Source: Coemansia sp. RSA 1804 (lineage: Eukaryota > Kickxellomycota > Kickxellomycetes > Kickxellales > Kickxellaceae). From it: a stretch of 16,817 bases of DNA. Under the pieces are notes generated by a model that was not told the origin of the DNA, ran no database searches, and saw only the letters and a program-made list of their open reading frames with translations. Where the stretch lies: assembly GCA_027578815.1 (NCBI GenBank), contig JANBTH010000468.1, positions 1 to 16,817 on the forward strand, written 5' to 3'. Each line of letters begins with the position of its first letter. The first letter of the stretch is position 1. A program made the translations under genes and the position numbers. Below, in pieces: positions 7,818 through 15,877 of this stretch.

Positions 7818-8645
7818 TTACTTTGCTACAGTTAGTGCTCCAGGAACGGTGTGGGCAACCATCGAGGACATCTTTTCAATAGACGCTTTGCCATCGTTCT
7901 CGTTTTTGTCGTTCTGGCGATTTCTGACGTCATCAGCAATTTTCTCTGTCTGAGCGGGATGAGGGTCGTTGGCATGTGCCAGTGGTTGTGCCGGACTAAT
8001 CCCAATGGCTGCTAGAGCTGTTTGTCTGTTCTCGCTGAACTCAACACCAGGTCTAATGTTCCTTGGAGTGTTGCTAAATGACGGAGAAGGCTCTACAGTT
8101 CCAGATGGAACACCCGTGGTGGGCTTTTCCAAAAGAACCCAGTCAGATTCCTCAACCCTTGAAGAAGGGCTTGTTTTGTTTTGTTCATCGGCCCTTGGTG
8201 CATGGGATTCATTTTCTTTGGGAACAGAGTATCCGATGTTGCTGATATCTGTGGGTGCAGACTTACTAACAGTCTGCTCTTTGGCGGAAGCAACATTGCT
8301 TGGGATAGCAGACGCAGCAACCACTGGTTGTGGAGTGCTCAATTCTGTTGGTATTGTTGGTATTTGTTCTGAAGTAACATTGCCAACACCAGCAGCAGCA
8401 GCAGCAGCAGCAGCCGGAGCAGCTGCATCCAAAGGAACCGAGGCCGAATCGCCTTGGTAGTTTGGGTTCAGCGGACTAGTTTTCCAGTTCAACGCTGCCT
8501 GGGTAAATACCTTCGTCTGAGGAAGAGATGGATCCGCCAACTTGATACGCTTCATCTCCTCCTTGTGGAACCGGCGATATGTCATGGTTCCACTTCTCTT
8601 ACGCTTTCCAGCGGATTTCGTAGTGCTGCTGTTAACGCCAGACAT
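7818..8645 (-). CDS. YABBY/HMG-like domain protein, probable nuclear DNA-binding protein
   Basis: A single-exon frame of 275 residues from the ATG at 8645; eight further upstream codons start only at TTG and are excluded. Residues 14-18 (KRKRS) resemble a nuclear localisation signal. Residues 22-60 read YRRFHKEEMKRIK, then LADPSLPQ, then FTQAALNWKTSP. This matches the HMG-related C-terminal domain of plant YABBY factors, with the pattern RFxKEExxRIK, a Pro, then F, AA and NW at the expected spacing. The zinc finger at the N-terminus of plant YABBYs is absent. The rest is disordered, with a run of eight Ala (78-85) encoded by an AGC repeat, and an acidic WVLL motif (169-172). It may bind DNA through the domain. 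Its targets are unknown. A TATA box lies 42 bp upstream. Confidence 0.72.
   Translation of the reverse strand: MSGVNSSTTKSAGKRKRSGTMTYRRFHKEEMKRIKLADPSLPQTKVFTQAALNWKTSPLNPNYQGDSASVPLDAAAPAAAAAAAAGVGNVTSEQIPTIPTELSTPQPVVAASAIPSNVASAKEQTVSKSAPTDISNIGYSVPKENESHAPRADEQNKTSPSSRVEESDWVLLEKPTTGVPSGTVEPSPSFSNTPRNIRPGVEFSENRQTALAAIGISPAQPLAHANDPHPAQTEKIADDVRNRQNDKNENDGKASIEKMSSMVAHTVPGALTVAK
8391..8414. repeat. (AGC)8 trinucleotide repeat encoding poly-Ala
   Basis: Eight uninterrupted AGC units on the plus strand encode eight Ala in the minus-strand YABBY-like protein. Perfect trinucleotide tracts of this kind often vary in length between isolates. Confidence 0.8.
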
Positions 8646-8677
8646 TGTAAACGAGCTGGTGGTACTCAACTGTGTGA

Positions 8678-8687
8678 CTTTTTTATA
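8678..8687 (-). promoter_or_regulatory. TATA box of the YABBY-like gene
   Basis: The minus strand reads TATAAAAAAG, beginning 42 bp upstream of the ATG at 8645. This implies a leader of about 10 nt and supports 8645 as the start. Confidence 0.55.
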
Positions 8688-10076
8688 TGGTGGTTAAAAT
8701 ACTGGATGGATATTTGGCTATTGCGGCTCTTTCAGTCTGGAGATAATAATAGGATCTTTGGAAAAGTAGGAATAAATTGAAATGTGATAATAAAGAGGGA
8801 AAGAAATAAAAGAGACCAAATGTAGACGTTGGCAAGCTATTTGCAGCACCTGGGCCAGCCTCAAAAAGATAATAAACGAATAAAGATGGAAAGGTTATAT
8901 AGCATTCACTATGACTTTATAGGCTCTATTCTATGTAAGATCTCCCAACATATAAAACTCTTTATGTGTACTTTGTGAAAACTATTCAAGCATGGGAATC
9001 TGAAAAGAAGCGATAAACAACGCAAGTGTTAAAATAAAAAGTCCAAGAAAGACAAGAAAAAAGTTGAGACCTGGACTCTGAAGCTATTTTTTCAACCTCA
9101 CTCTTACTTAATCCTCTGGCATGTCTAGAGCGGACTTTTTGCATTTAACGCGGCCAACCGCATAATTTTCATGTTCACTTTGTCTGCAATGCTGGGTTAT
9201 CGATAGAGTAGTATGTTTGGGGGATGTAAGCTCTTCCAACTGCAAAAAAAGCGATGAAAGAGGGGTTACAATAATACTCTCATCTGTTTGCCACCCATGT
9301 CATTCTTATCTGCCCATTTTGCAATGAACCCAATATGTTCTTTTGTAGCGTACGCCCCGCTGGACAAAGCTCAAGTACACGAATGAAAAACAAGTCTTCA
9401 AGAAACAGCGTTACTGTCGACCAATGCAAGCACAAAGAGGCTAAACAGCTAGGGAGGAAAAGAGAGTAATGGAACGAACAAGTAAATGTTTAGATTTGAG
9501 CGGGAATAAAGAACGGTACAGCTTGTCCGTAGTCTTTTTTTTTTCAAAAGATACCATATTTTACACCAGAATCAAGAAAAACATGTCACAATTGCCAGAA
9601 CAAACAACAGATACATATACTCGAAGACTTCACCAAAGAAATGGGTGTCGCTTTACTGGATCGTTTGCCTCATGCAATCTTCAACAGATAAGAACTTATG
9701 CAATGCCATGCCGGCTTTCAATTGCACAATAAGAATACGGCAACAGTCCATGACAGATGGCAGAATAACTCGTTGTTCGTAAATTCACACAGCTGCAGGA
9801 AAATTAAGCACATCGCCATTCTGTGAACATCAATTGTTGGAGAGATCATTAAGCCCTTTCAATACATGTCCAAGCTTTGAAAGAATAGTAGGGATTATAT
9901 GGCTTGAATAGAAAAATGAAAGCAAGGATTGCACTTGACATACAGCTCTCCAGCGTCCTATTGCCTCATAGACACCCCCTTGAATTGGCAGCAGCCTTCT
10001 AAGAGCAACATCCAACCATTCAAACTATTCTGCACAAACAGACCACCCATTACTTGGTGTCTTGCTTCATGCACAG

Positions 10077-10092
10077 GCAAGCAAGCAAGCAA
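10077..10092. repeat. (GCAA)4 tetranucleotide repeat
   Basis: Four perfect GCAA units, complementary in type to the TTGC/TTGT tract at 4663-4686. Confidence 0.75.
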
Positions 10093-10500
10093 TAACAAAT
10101 GTGGGTGGAGCTGCAGCAAAGAGAAAAATGAAAGGCCGAGACTTTTGCATTTCAAGGAAATTTTGGATTCTTGCTACTTTTACTTTGTGAATTTCATCAT
10201 GCACACGCAGGTGGCAAGCGTTTGAATGCAGAGCACTGGAGTCCTAGAACAATATGCTTCATGAGTGGCCTCTAAAGAAACACTTTAATAGCAGTCTCAA
10301 CGTGCTGTATCCCGCCATATATTTCCCTATTGCCTAATACTGTATTTTGGCGAGACTTTGAGATTTATTCAGAAAAGAAGAAGGAAAAGAAAAAGCTGTT
10401 TTGTGAACTGTGTTGACTGGGGCGGCCAGGATTTTTATTCCACCGGATACATTTTATTTTTCTAATTCAGGCATTCTGCACGATGATGTGTGTAGCACGT

Positions 10501-10517
10501 GTGTGTGAACCACACAC
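10501..10517. repeat. GT/CA inverted repeat
   Basis: GTGTGTG (10501-10507) and CACACAC (10511-10517) are perfect reverse complements around a 3-nt spacer. It lies about 530 bp upstream of the methyltransferase start. It could form a hairpin or arise from simple-repeat drift. Confidence 0.5.
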
Positions 10518-10919
10518 CTAATCAACACACTTTGTGCATTCAATTATGCTGCAAAAGCGATTTGCATCATAGTGAACTGTGCTGTGGATTCCTCACTCTC
10601 TTTGAACGATCTGAGCTGGAGCGCTGTTAGAAACACCCCTTCCAGGTTCACAGAAAAAACATCCACATTGCGGAGAGAGACTGCTAGAAGCAGAGCGGGT
10701 CAGGGTGTTTAATAACCGGAAACAAGTCATCTGTTCCATTAAAAGATGACGCGATGCAGAAAGAGGGGGAAAAGTGAAAAGATGTGCCTCCCCGTCTTCT
10801 AGTCCTTCCGGCCATCCCCCTCCCGTCTCCGCACATTCAAATGAAGCGCCGGCTTTCCTAGGCCTGTCTGTTGCTCCAAGTCACGTCAGCCAACAGTGAA
10901 TCCACCCAGCCGCCCAGGG

Positions 10920-10927
10920 TATAAAAA
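10920..10927 (+). promoter_or_regulatory. TATA box of the methyltransferase gene
   Basis: TATAAAAA lies 126 bp upstream of the ATG at 11046, giving a leader of roughly 95 nt. An ACGTCA sequence resembling a CRE half site lies about 35 bp further upstream (10883-10888). Confidence 0.5.
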
Positions 10928-11045
10928 AGAAAGAGGAGCTTTGCCTTGCCAGCCAACTTGCCTTCTCCAGGAGAAACGATCAGTCCATTCTGTTTTCCTT
11001 TCTGTAGATTACATCCATTCCCATCTTTCTTCAGTTCATTCAACC

Positions 11046-12275
11046 ATGGCTACTGTCGTCGATCCAGAGCTCACCAAGGTGAACGCCCCAGTGCGGGCAA
11101 CAGGCAGCAATACTAGCAGCTCCAGCGAGAGCGACATTGTTGTTACAACCTACAGGTTCCTTGATTACCGCACTGCAAGCACTCAAGACGGACAGGACCA
11201 AATGCCATCGCTTTTGAAAGACATTGTTGGCGGTATCACAACACGCAAGGCTCTGGCAGGAACTACTGGTCCCGAGTACCGCTCACTTCCAACCGTTCTT
11301 CTCTACGATGACCGTGGTCTTGAGCTGTATGACCGCATCACATATACGCCAGAGTACTACCCAGCCGCAAGTGAGATTGACATCCTTGAGACAAAGATTC
11401 AGGAGATTGTGGCCGAGATTCCGAATGACTCTGATGTCATTGAGCTTGGATGTGGCTCTCTGCGCAAGACAAAGATTCTGCTTGATGCACTAAACAAGCA
11501 GCGTACAGGAATCACCTACTATGCCATTGATGTTATGCCACAGCCGCTCCACGACTCGATGGAAGGTCTATCTCCACAAATGTCAAACGTGTCCTTTGTT
11601 GCCCTGTGCGGCACCTACGAAGAGGTTATGAGCCACTTTAAAAAGTCGTCCCGCCGTAAGACCATCGTATGGCTCGGCTCCTCAATGGGAAACTGCACAT
11701 ACGAAAGCGCCACAGAGATGCTGTCTGGAATCGTAGACAGCGTTATGAACAAGCAGGACTCGATCATGATTGGTATGGATCTGCAAAAAGAGCCCTCAAT
11801 TATAATGGATGCGTACCACGATGCGCAGGGCGTCACCGCGGCGTTTGAGCTCAATGCGCTGTCCCATGCCAGCAACATTGTAGCCGCCTATGCTCAAGCA
11901 AAGCAGGAGGATCTGGTGGCGCCCGAGACACGGGCAAGATCCAATGGCGGCACACCAAAGCCGTTTATTGACATCAACAAGTTTGAATACTTTGGCGAAT
12001 ATGATGAGGTTACCGGCAGACATAACGCATTCCTTGAGGCACGGGAGAACATGCTTTTGCAATGGCCCGAAAGCATAAGGACCCAGGTCAAGGAGGTCTG
12101 TGGCAACAGCTACAACATTGTGCTCAAGCGCGGTGAACGAATCTATATCGAGTCGTCACACAAGTATGGCCCTAATGACGCCAAAAAGCTTGCTGATGCC
12201 ACAGGGCTGACATATGCGATTGGGTGGCTTGACTCGCGCAAGTACTACTCGCTCAACCTCTTCCGCAAGCCCTGA
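11046..12275 (+). CDS. Stand-alone EgtD-type (histidine-specific) SAM-dependent methyltransferase
   Basis: A single-exon frame of 409 residues starting at the ATG at 11046 in a strong CAACCATGG context. In-frame sequence upstream to 10896 is interrupted by the TATA box and is leader. The family is the EgtD domain, which includes trimethylation of histidine to hercynine in ergothioneine synthesis and also ergot-alkaloid indole N-methyltransferases. Visible features in order are the YDRITYTPEYYP block (95-106), the SAM-binding VIELGCGSLRKT (131-142), YYAIDVMP (158-165), LGSSMGN (210-216), the IGMDLQKEP block (242-250) and IYIESSHKY (366-374). The Glu369 and Ser371 of the last block fall where EgtD carries its substrate-binding Glu and Ser, from memory. 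Fungal Egt1 normally carries a C-terminal EgtB half, which is absent here, as is any EgtB gene in the window. Substrate is therefore uncertain: histidine or an indole are both possible. Confidence 0.85.
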   Translation: MATVVDPELTKVNAPVRATGSNTSSSSESDIVVTTYRFLDYRTASTQDGQDQMPSLLKDIVGGITTRKALAGTTGPEYRSLPTVLLYDDRGLELYDRITYTPEYYPAASEIDILETKIQEIVAEIPNDSDVIELGCGSLRKTKILLDALNKQRTGITYYAIDVMPQPLHDSMEGLSPQMSNVSFVALCGTYEEVMSHFKKSSRRKTIVWLGSSMGNCTYESATEMLSGIVDSVMNKQDSIMIGMDLQKEPSIIMDAYHDAQGVTAAFELNALSHASNIVAAYAQAKQEDLVAPETRARSNGGTPKPFIDINKFEYFGEYDEVTGRHNAFLEARENMLLQWPESIRTQVKEVCGNSYNIVLKRGERIYIESSHKYGPNDAKKLADATGLTYAIGWLDSRKYYSLNLFRKP

Positions 12276-12382
12276 GCTGCTTCATTTGTTTAGTTTTTAG
12301 CATTCTGCTAGTTTTCATATCATCATGCACCAGACGTCGTAGCCATTTTCTACCTGTTTAACACTCATAACACGACGGATAT

Positions 12383-12406
12383 CATTACCATTACCATTAC
12401 CATTAC
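12383..12406. repeat. (CATTAC)4 hexanucleotide repeat
   Basis: Four exact CATTAC units about 110 bp after the methyltransferase stop, probably in its 3' untranslated region or between the two convergent genes. Confidence 0.8.
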
Positions 12407-12569
12407 CACTAGTTGTAAAGCTTTTTTGTTAATACCAGCAATACAAATTGTGGAATTCTTGCTTACAAATCTAAATAATATGGTTGAATGCCAAATTGAG
12501 AAGAAAAAGGTCGACTACACAAAAGATCTTACGTCTACAGTAAAAGAAGAATGCTAATACCACCACTTT

Positions 12570-13616
12570 TTAGAAAACAAAAAATGTCAGAATGGTGACT
12601 GCTGGAACAACAAGAGTCAGTGCCATCATTTTCAAAGACAAGAGATCGGCCACTGAACAAGCATGAGAGTGTTCGGCGCCCTGTTCACCAGTCACAACAA
12701 CCGTGCTTCCATCAACAACAACAGTTGAGGTGAATGGCAGGTTGTTTGCAAAATCATTACTAGGGCTGGAATCTGTCATGCCATCGCTGTTGACAATAGT
12801 ATTCCTGTTGTCGTCACTTATAACCGTGGTTTCTGAAGACAGAACAAGCTTTCCATCCACGGTAACGGTTGCCACATTAACAACCGTGTGTCTGGTGGGC
12901 GTGGGTATATTGGCGGCACTGGATGGCTTTGGTGGCGATGGCTCTTGTTTCGCAGGTTTAGAAGTGGTCTGACTTTCTTGATGTTGGGTTGGATCTGAAG
13001 TTGAAATTTCTGAATTCCAAGAGATAGATTTATGTTTAGAGCTGTCTGTTGAAACAGACTCTGAGGTAGGTTTGACTAGCGTAGTAGAAGTCTTGAGATT
13101 ACTACCGGTAGATGTTGCATCAGTAGACGGCGATTCGCCGGGTAATTCGGTCGTTTCCTGCTCATTAGCTGTGTTATCAGACGTATCGGAACCGTTAGAG
13201 CTATCATTTGGTCCAGTAGTAAGGTCTGTTGGCTGCTGCTTTTCAACTGATTCCGTCAATGAGTCTGTTTGCACAGCTTCATCTGTCTTTTGAGCTACAT
13301 TATCGTCACAACATCAAAAGCAGCATTTAGCCATTAGACAAGAAATCCAATAAAAATATACAAATAATGTTGAGGCAGTTGGATTTTGAACAGTACCAAC
13401 CCACTCACTTGTTCAGCTAATCCAAAGTAAACATGACAACTTACATTTGCTATCCAAAGTCGTCGGTTCGTCGGCTGCAGTAGATAATGCTTCCGTTGCC
13501 TCTGTAAGACTTACAAAACTTTCAACACTCAGTATATTGGTCTCCACTTGTTGCTGGGCACTGACATACACGTTAATCGCAGAGATAACAACGGTGACAA
13601 GGAATATTGATCGCAT
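12570..13616 (-). CDS. Second Ser/Thr-rich wall protein, two exons
   Basis: Exon 1 runs 13616-13445 and exon 2 13294-12570, joined by a 150-nt intron. The intron begins GTAAGT at 13444 and ends TAG at 13295. The junction falls after the first base of a codon and restores one continuous frame of 298 residues. Residues 1-20 are a signal peptide. The middle is Ser/Thr/Gln-rich with Pro-rich segments. Two motifs, HTVVNVATVTVDG (193-205) and LPFTSTVVVDGSTVVVT (243-259), match the wall protein at 208-1407 in sequence and in distance (50 residues between motif starts in both). The last 23 residues are hydrophobic, fitting a GPI-anchor signal or a tail anchor; a Cys lies at 270. Without the intron both parts would look like separate unrelated frames. 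Role unknown. Confidence 0.78.
13295..13444 (-). other. Spliceosomal intron in the second wall-protein gene
   Basis: 150 nt with donor GTAAGT and acceptor GTAG on the minus strand, phase 1. The frame passes exactly from exon 1 to exon 2, and neither exon has a start and stop of its own that makes a sensible protein. A CTAAT-type branch sequence is present near the 3' half. Confidence 0.72.
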
Positions 13617-14245
13617 GGCTGGCTATATGTTTCTTCTGTCAATGTATAGTCGTGTGGTTGCAGTCTACAAATAATATTAAAAGACTCGTTCAAAAAAGCA
13701 TGGCAGTCAAGAGTGTAAGGGATTGATATTTGTTGTAAACATTCACAAACTATTTCTTTAACAAAACAAAACCACAAGCTGGCAGCGGAGTTCTTTTAGT
13801 ACAGTGTATTGTTTTTTTTGCTAAATGTTTTTTGAGGGAGGAGAAATTTCCGGAAGAACAACATCTTAAAAAAGCAATTTTACTCAATAAGCCAGCGTTT
13901 TGATTGTTCGAGAGAAATCAGTATTTTGCTTGCACATTGTGATGAAAAGAACATTGCTGTTAGTATCCTCTTCGCTTGGTTTGCCGCCTAAAGGCAACAC
14001 ATTAATTTATTTTGGCAAGAGCCAAAATGGGGCTTTTCTTCTGCTTGTTCTACGCAGTCCAAATGATTTTGGAATATAGACGATTTAATTTTCTCGCCAT
14101 TGTAGGGTTTCACTAAGCAATTGATTGTTTGCATGTTGTGGATCAAATACACTTTCGGTGTTCTTGAAAAAGGTGTGTATTGACAAAATGTCGCGATAAA
14201 TGGATATATCTACAAACACGAGTCCAATGTATCAGACAACTTGTT
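13617..14245. other. Intergenic region between wall protein and transporter
   Basis: 629 bp holding the promoter of the wall protein (only a weak TATACATT about 32 bp before its ATG) and the 3' end of the transporter transcript. Two neighbouring hairpins occur at 13981-14028. No gene is seen. Confidence 0.5.
14009..14028. repeat. Perfect 8-bp stem with a 4-nt loop
   Basis: ATTTTGGC (14009-14016) and GCCAAAAT (14021-14028) flank AAGA. A smaller hairpin, TTGCC with GGCAA (13981-13997), lies just before it. They sit 220-260 bp past the transporter stop on its strand. Confidence 0.5.
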
Positions 14246-15877
14246 TTATTTGACTATGTCGCTGGCGTGATCGGATCTTACACATCTATTAACTTCGAGA
14301 CTGCTGCTGCTGCTGCTGCTTCTGCTTCTGCTGCTGCTTTTAATTGAATTGGTTTCACTGTTATCATCCGCTTCCTCCTTCTTAACATGCCAATACTGGC
14401 GGCGACCAAGAAGTCTCGTGATGCTCATACGCAGGCCCGCAAAGAAAAACATAAAGATAACCGATCCAAGCGGAGCAAAACAGAATGCACCAAGCACACG
14501 CTCATCAGTTACATAGAGACCACCATCCAGAAGAAGCAGCCGCCAGCCGTCATGGCGATTTCCAAGATACGCCTGGCCAAACGCACCGACAGCAATGATA
14601 CCTCCAAAGCATCCAACCAACGCATCGGTCCAGTGGATGAAGTCCAGATGTCTGAACAGTCCAAACAGCACCGGAAGAATAGTCGCGCTGGCGAGAAGAT
14701 CAGCAAGCAAATACACCTGCAAAATGTCGGGAGCCTGCATAGCCAAAACAATAACAGGAATGTTAAGGAGAATGACCACTACACGCACGACCCAGATGTT
14801 GACCCGCTCCTCGGCCAGATCAAACAGCGAGGCAAACATTGCAGTCTGACATGTGTCAATGGCACAGCAGCTTAAAGAGGTTGTTAGCACAAGCATCAAG
14901 CCTGACACCCAGCCGTCCATTGAGGCAATAATGGTGAAGAATGCGCTGGATCCAGGGACATCAGAGTCGGGCGACCACGTTCCAGCCCATGCGGCAAGTG
15001 GACCGGCCATTCCAATAAGCGCTGTTATGACAAACACAAGCCAGAATCCAATGAACGTTGCCCAGCGCAAATCGCGGTCGTTGCGCGAAGAAAACGTGCG
15101 CTGCCAGAAGCCCTGGTGGTACATGTTCGAGAACATGATTGCCAGGGTGAGAATCACAAACAGCTCGCCGCCCATCTTTGTTGGCTTGACCAAACCCACG
15201 CGGTCAATGTCCTCTTTTGTTGGGCGAACATTAACCGCAACGACAATAACGGCAATTATTATCATGACAAATATCAGGATCGCCTGAATAGCATCGGTCA
15301 TCAGAGATGCGAAAACCCCGCCAAAGGCTGTGTAGGCGGTCGTGATAACACAGATGATGATCATCGGAGGAAGCGGATGCAGAGGAGTCAGCAGTTGGAA
15401 CACGCCGTATATTGTGGTTAGTTCGCTGACCATGTACATGCCGACAAATAAAGTGCAGATTATGCCATACAGAATGTGCAGTGGCCGCCCAAAACGCTCC
15501 ATTATAAACGCAGTCATCGACCACTGTCTCGAGTTGTATTTGCGAAAAAGCGGACCAACAAAGGCAAAGACAAACAAGGGCGCGCTTGACGCAAATGCAT
15601 ACGCAAAGACGCCTGTGATACCCGCAATAGTCCCGACCTCGGGTAGGGAGTAGAAGATACCAGATCCAATATTTACTGCAAGAAAGTTGAGCGACAAAGC
15701 CCATACGGCTTGCGACTTTATTGCCTTCAGAAACAGTCCTGCATTTCGATGAGAGCGCCAGCCAGCAGCCATTCCAAGGACAAGGAAGCAGATAAGCGTC
15801 ATGTAGATAAGCGCATTTGCCGCCGGTGACGACACCTTTGGGCCACCAGCATCGCCTGAATCGGTGCTGTCTGCCAT
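14246..15877 (-). CDS. Solute:sodium symporter family (SSF) transporter
   Basis: A single-exon frame of 543 residues from the ATG at 15877; the frame is open five codons further but only to a TTG. About 13 hydrophobic segments span residues 22 to 485, the usual SSF number. The family signature is clear at 182-203: TAFGGVFA followed by TDAIQA. Other family features are the IGSGIFYSLPEVG segment (70-82), the WQR block (258-260) and the small-residue segment TTSLSCCAIDT (332-342) of the kind that lines the sodium site. A long cytoplasmic C-terminus is charged and then Ser-rich, with a run encoded by AGC repeats (about 514-526). Fungal members include the urea transporter DUR3, but this protein is shorter and I do not see enough to assign urea, proline or another substrate. 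It acts at a membrane, probably the plasma membrane. Confidence 0.85.
   Translation of the reverse strand: MADSTDSGDAGGPKVSSPAANALIYMTLICFLVLGMAAGWRSHRNAGLFLKAIKSQAVWALSLNFLAVNIGSGIFYSLPEVGTIAGITGVFAYAFASSAPLFVFAFVGPLFRKYNSRQWSMTAFIMERFGRPLHILYGIICTLFVGMYMVSELTTIYGVFQLLTPLHPLPPMIIICVITTAYTAFGGVFASLMTDAIQAILIFVMIIIAVIVVAVNVRPTKEDIDRVGLVKPTKMGGELFVILTLAIMFSNMYHQGFWQRTFSSRNDRDLRWATFIGFWLVFVITALIGMAGPLAAWAGTWSPDSDVPGSSAFFTIIASMDGWVSGLMLVLTTSLSCCAIDTCQTAMFASLFDLAEERVNIWVVRVVVILLNIPVIVLAMQAPDILQVYLLADLLASATILPVLFGLFRHLDFIHWTDALVGCFGGIIAVGAFGQAYLGNRHDGWRLLLLDGGLYVTDERVLGAFCFAPLGSVIFMFFFAGLRMSITRLLGRRQYWHVKKEEADDNSETNSIKSSSRSRSSSSSSSLEVNRCVRSDHASDIVK
14301..14337. repeat. CTG-type trinucleotide repeat encoding poly-Ser
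   Basis: Six perfect CTG units followed by interrupted units on the plus strand. On the minus strand these are AGC and AGA codons, giving the Ser/Arg then poly-Ser tail of the transporter. Confidence 0.7.

Larger units (their letters stand above)
8688..10917. other. 2.2-kb intergenic region without a convincing gene
   Basis: This lies between the divergently transcribed YABBY-like and methyltransferase genes. It holds A/T-rich sequence, a (GCAA)4 tract and a GT/CA hairpin. Open frames of 87 codons (9469-9732) and 98 codons (9929-10225) exist but show no protein-like composition or motif. I saw no tRNA-like internal promoter boxes. Confidence 0.45.

Noticed and set aside
9469..10225. Two plus-strand frames of 87 and 98 codons in the 2.2-kb gap.
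   Set aside because: No conserved motif or plausible protein composition, and no promoter at the spacing used elsewhere.
13072..13293. Plus-strand frame opposite the second wall protein.
   Set aside because: It is a shadow of exon 2, which carries the shared motifs and joins exon 1 in frame.
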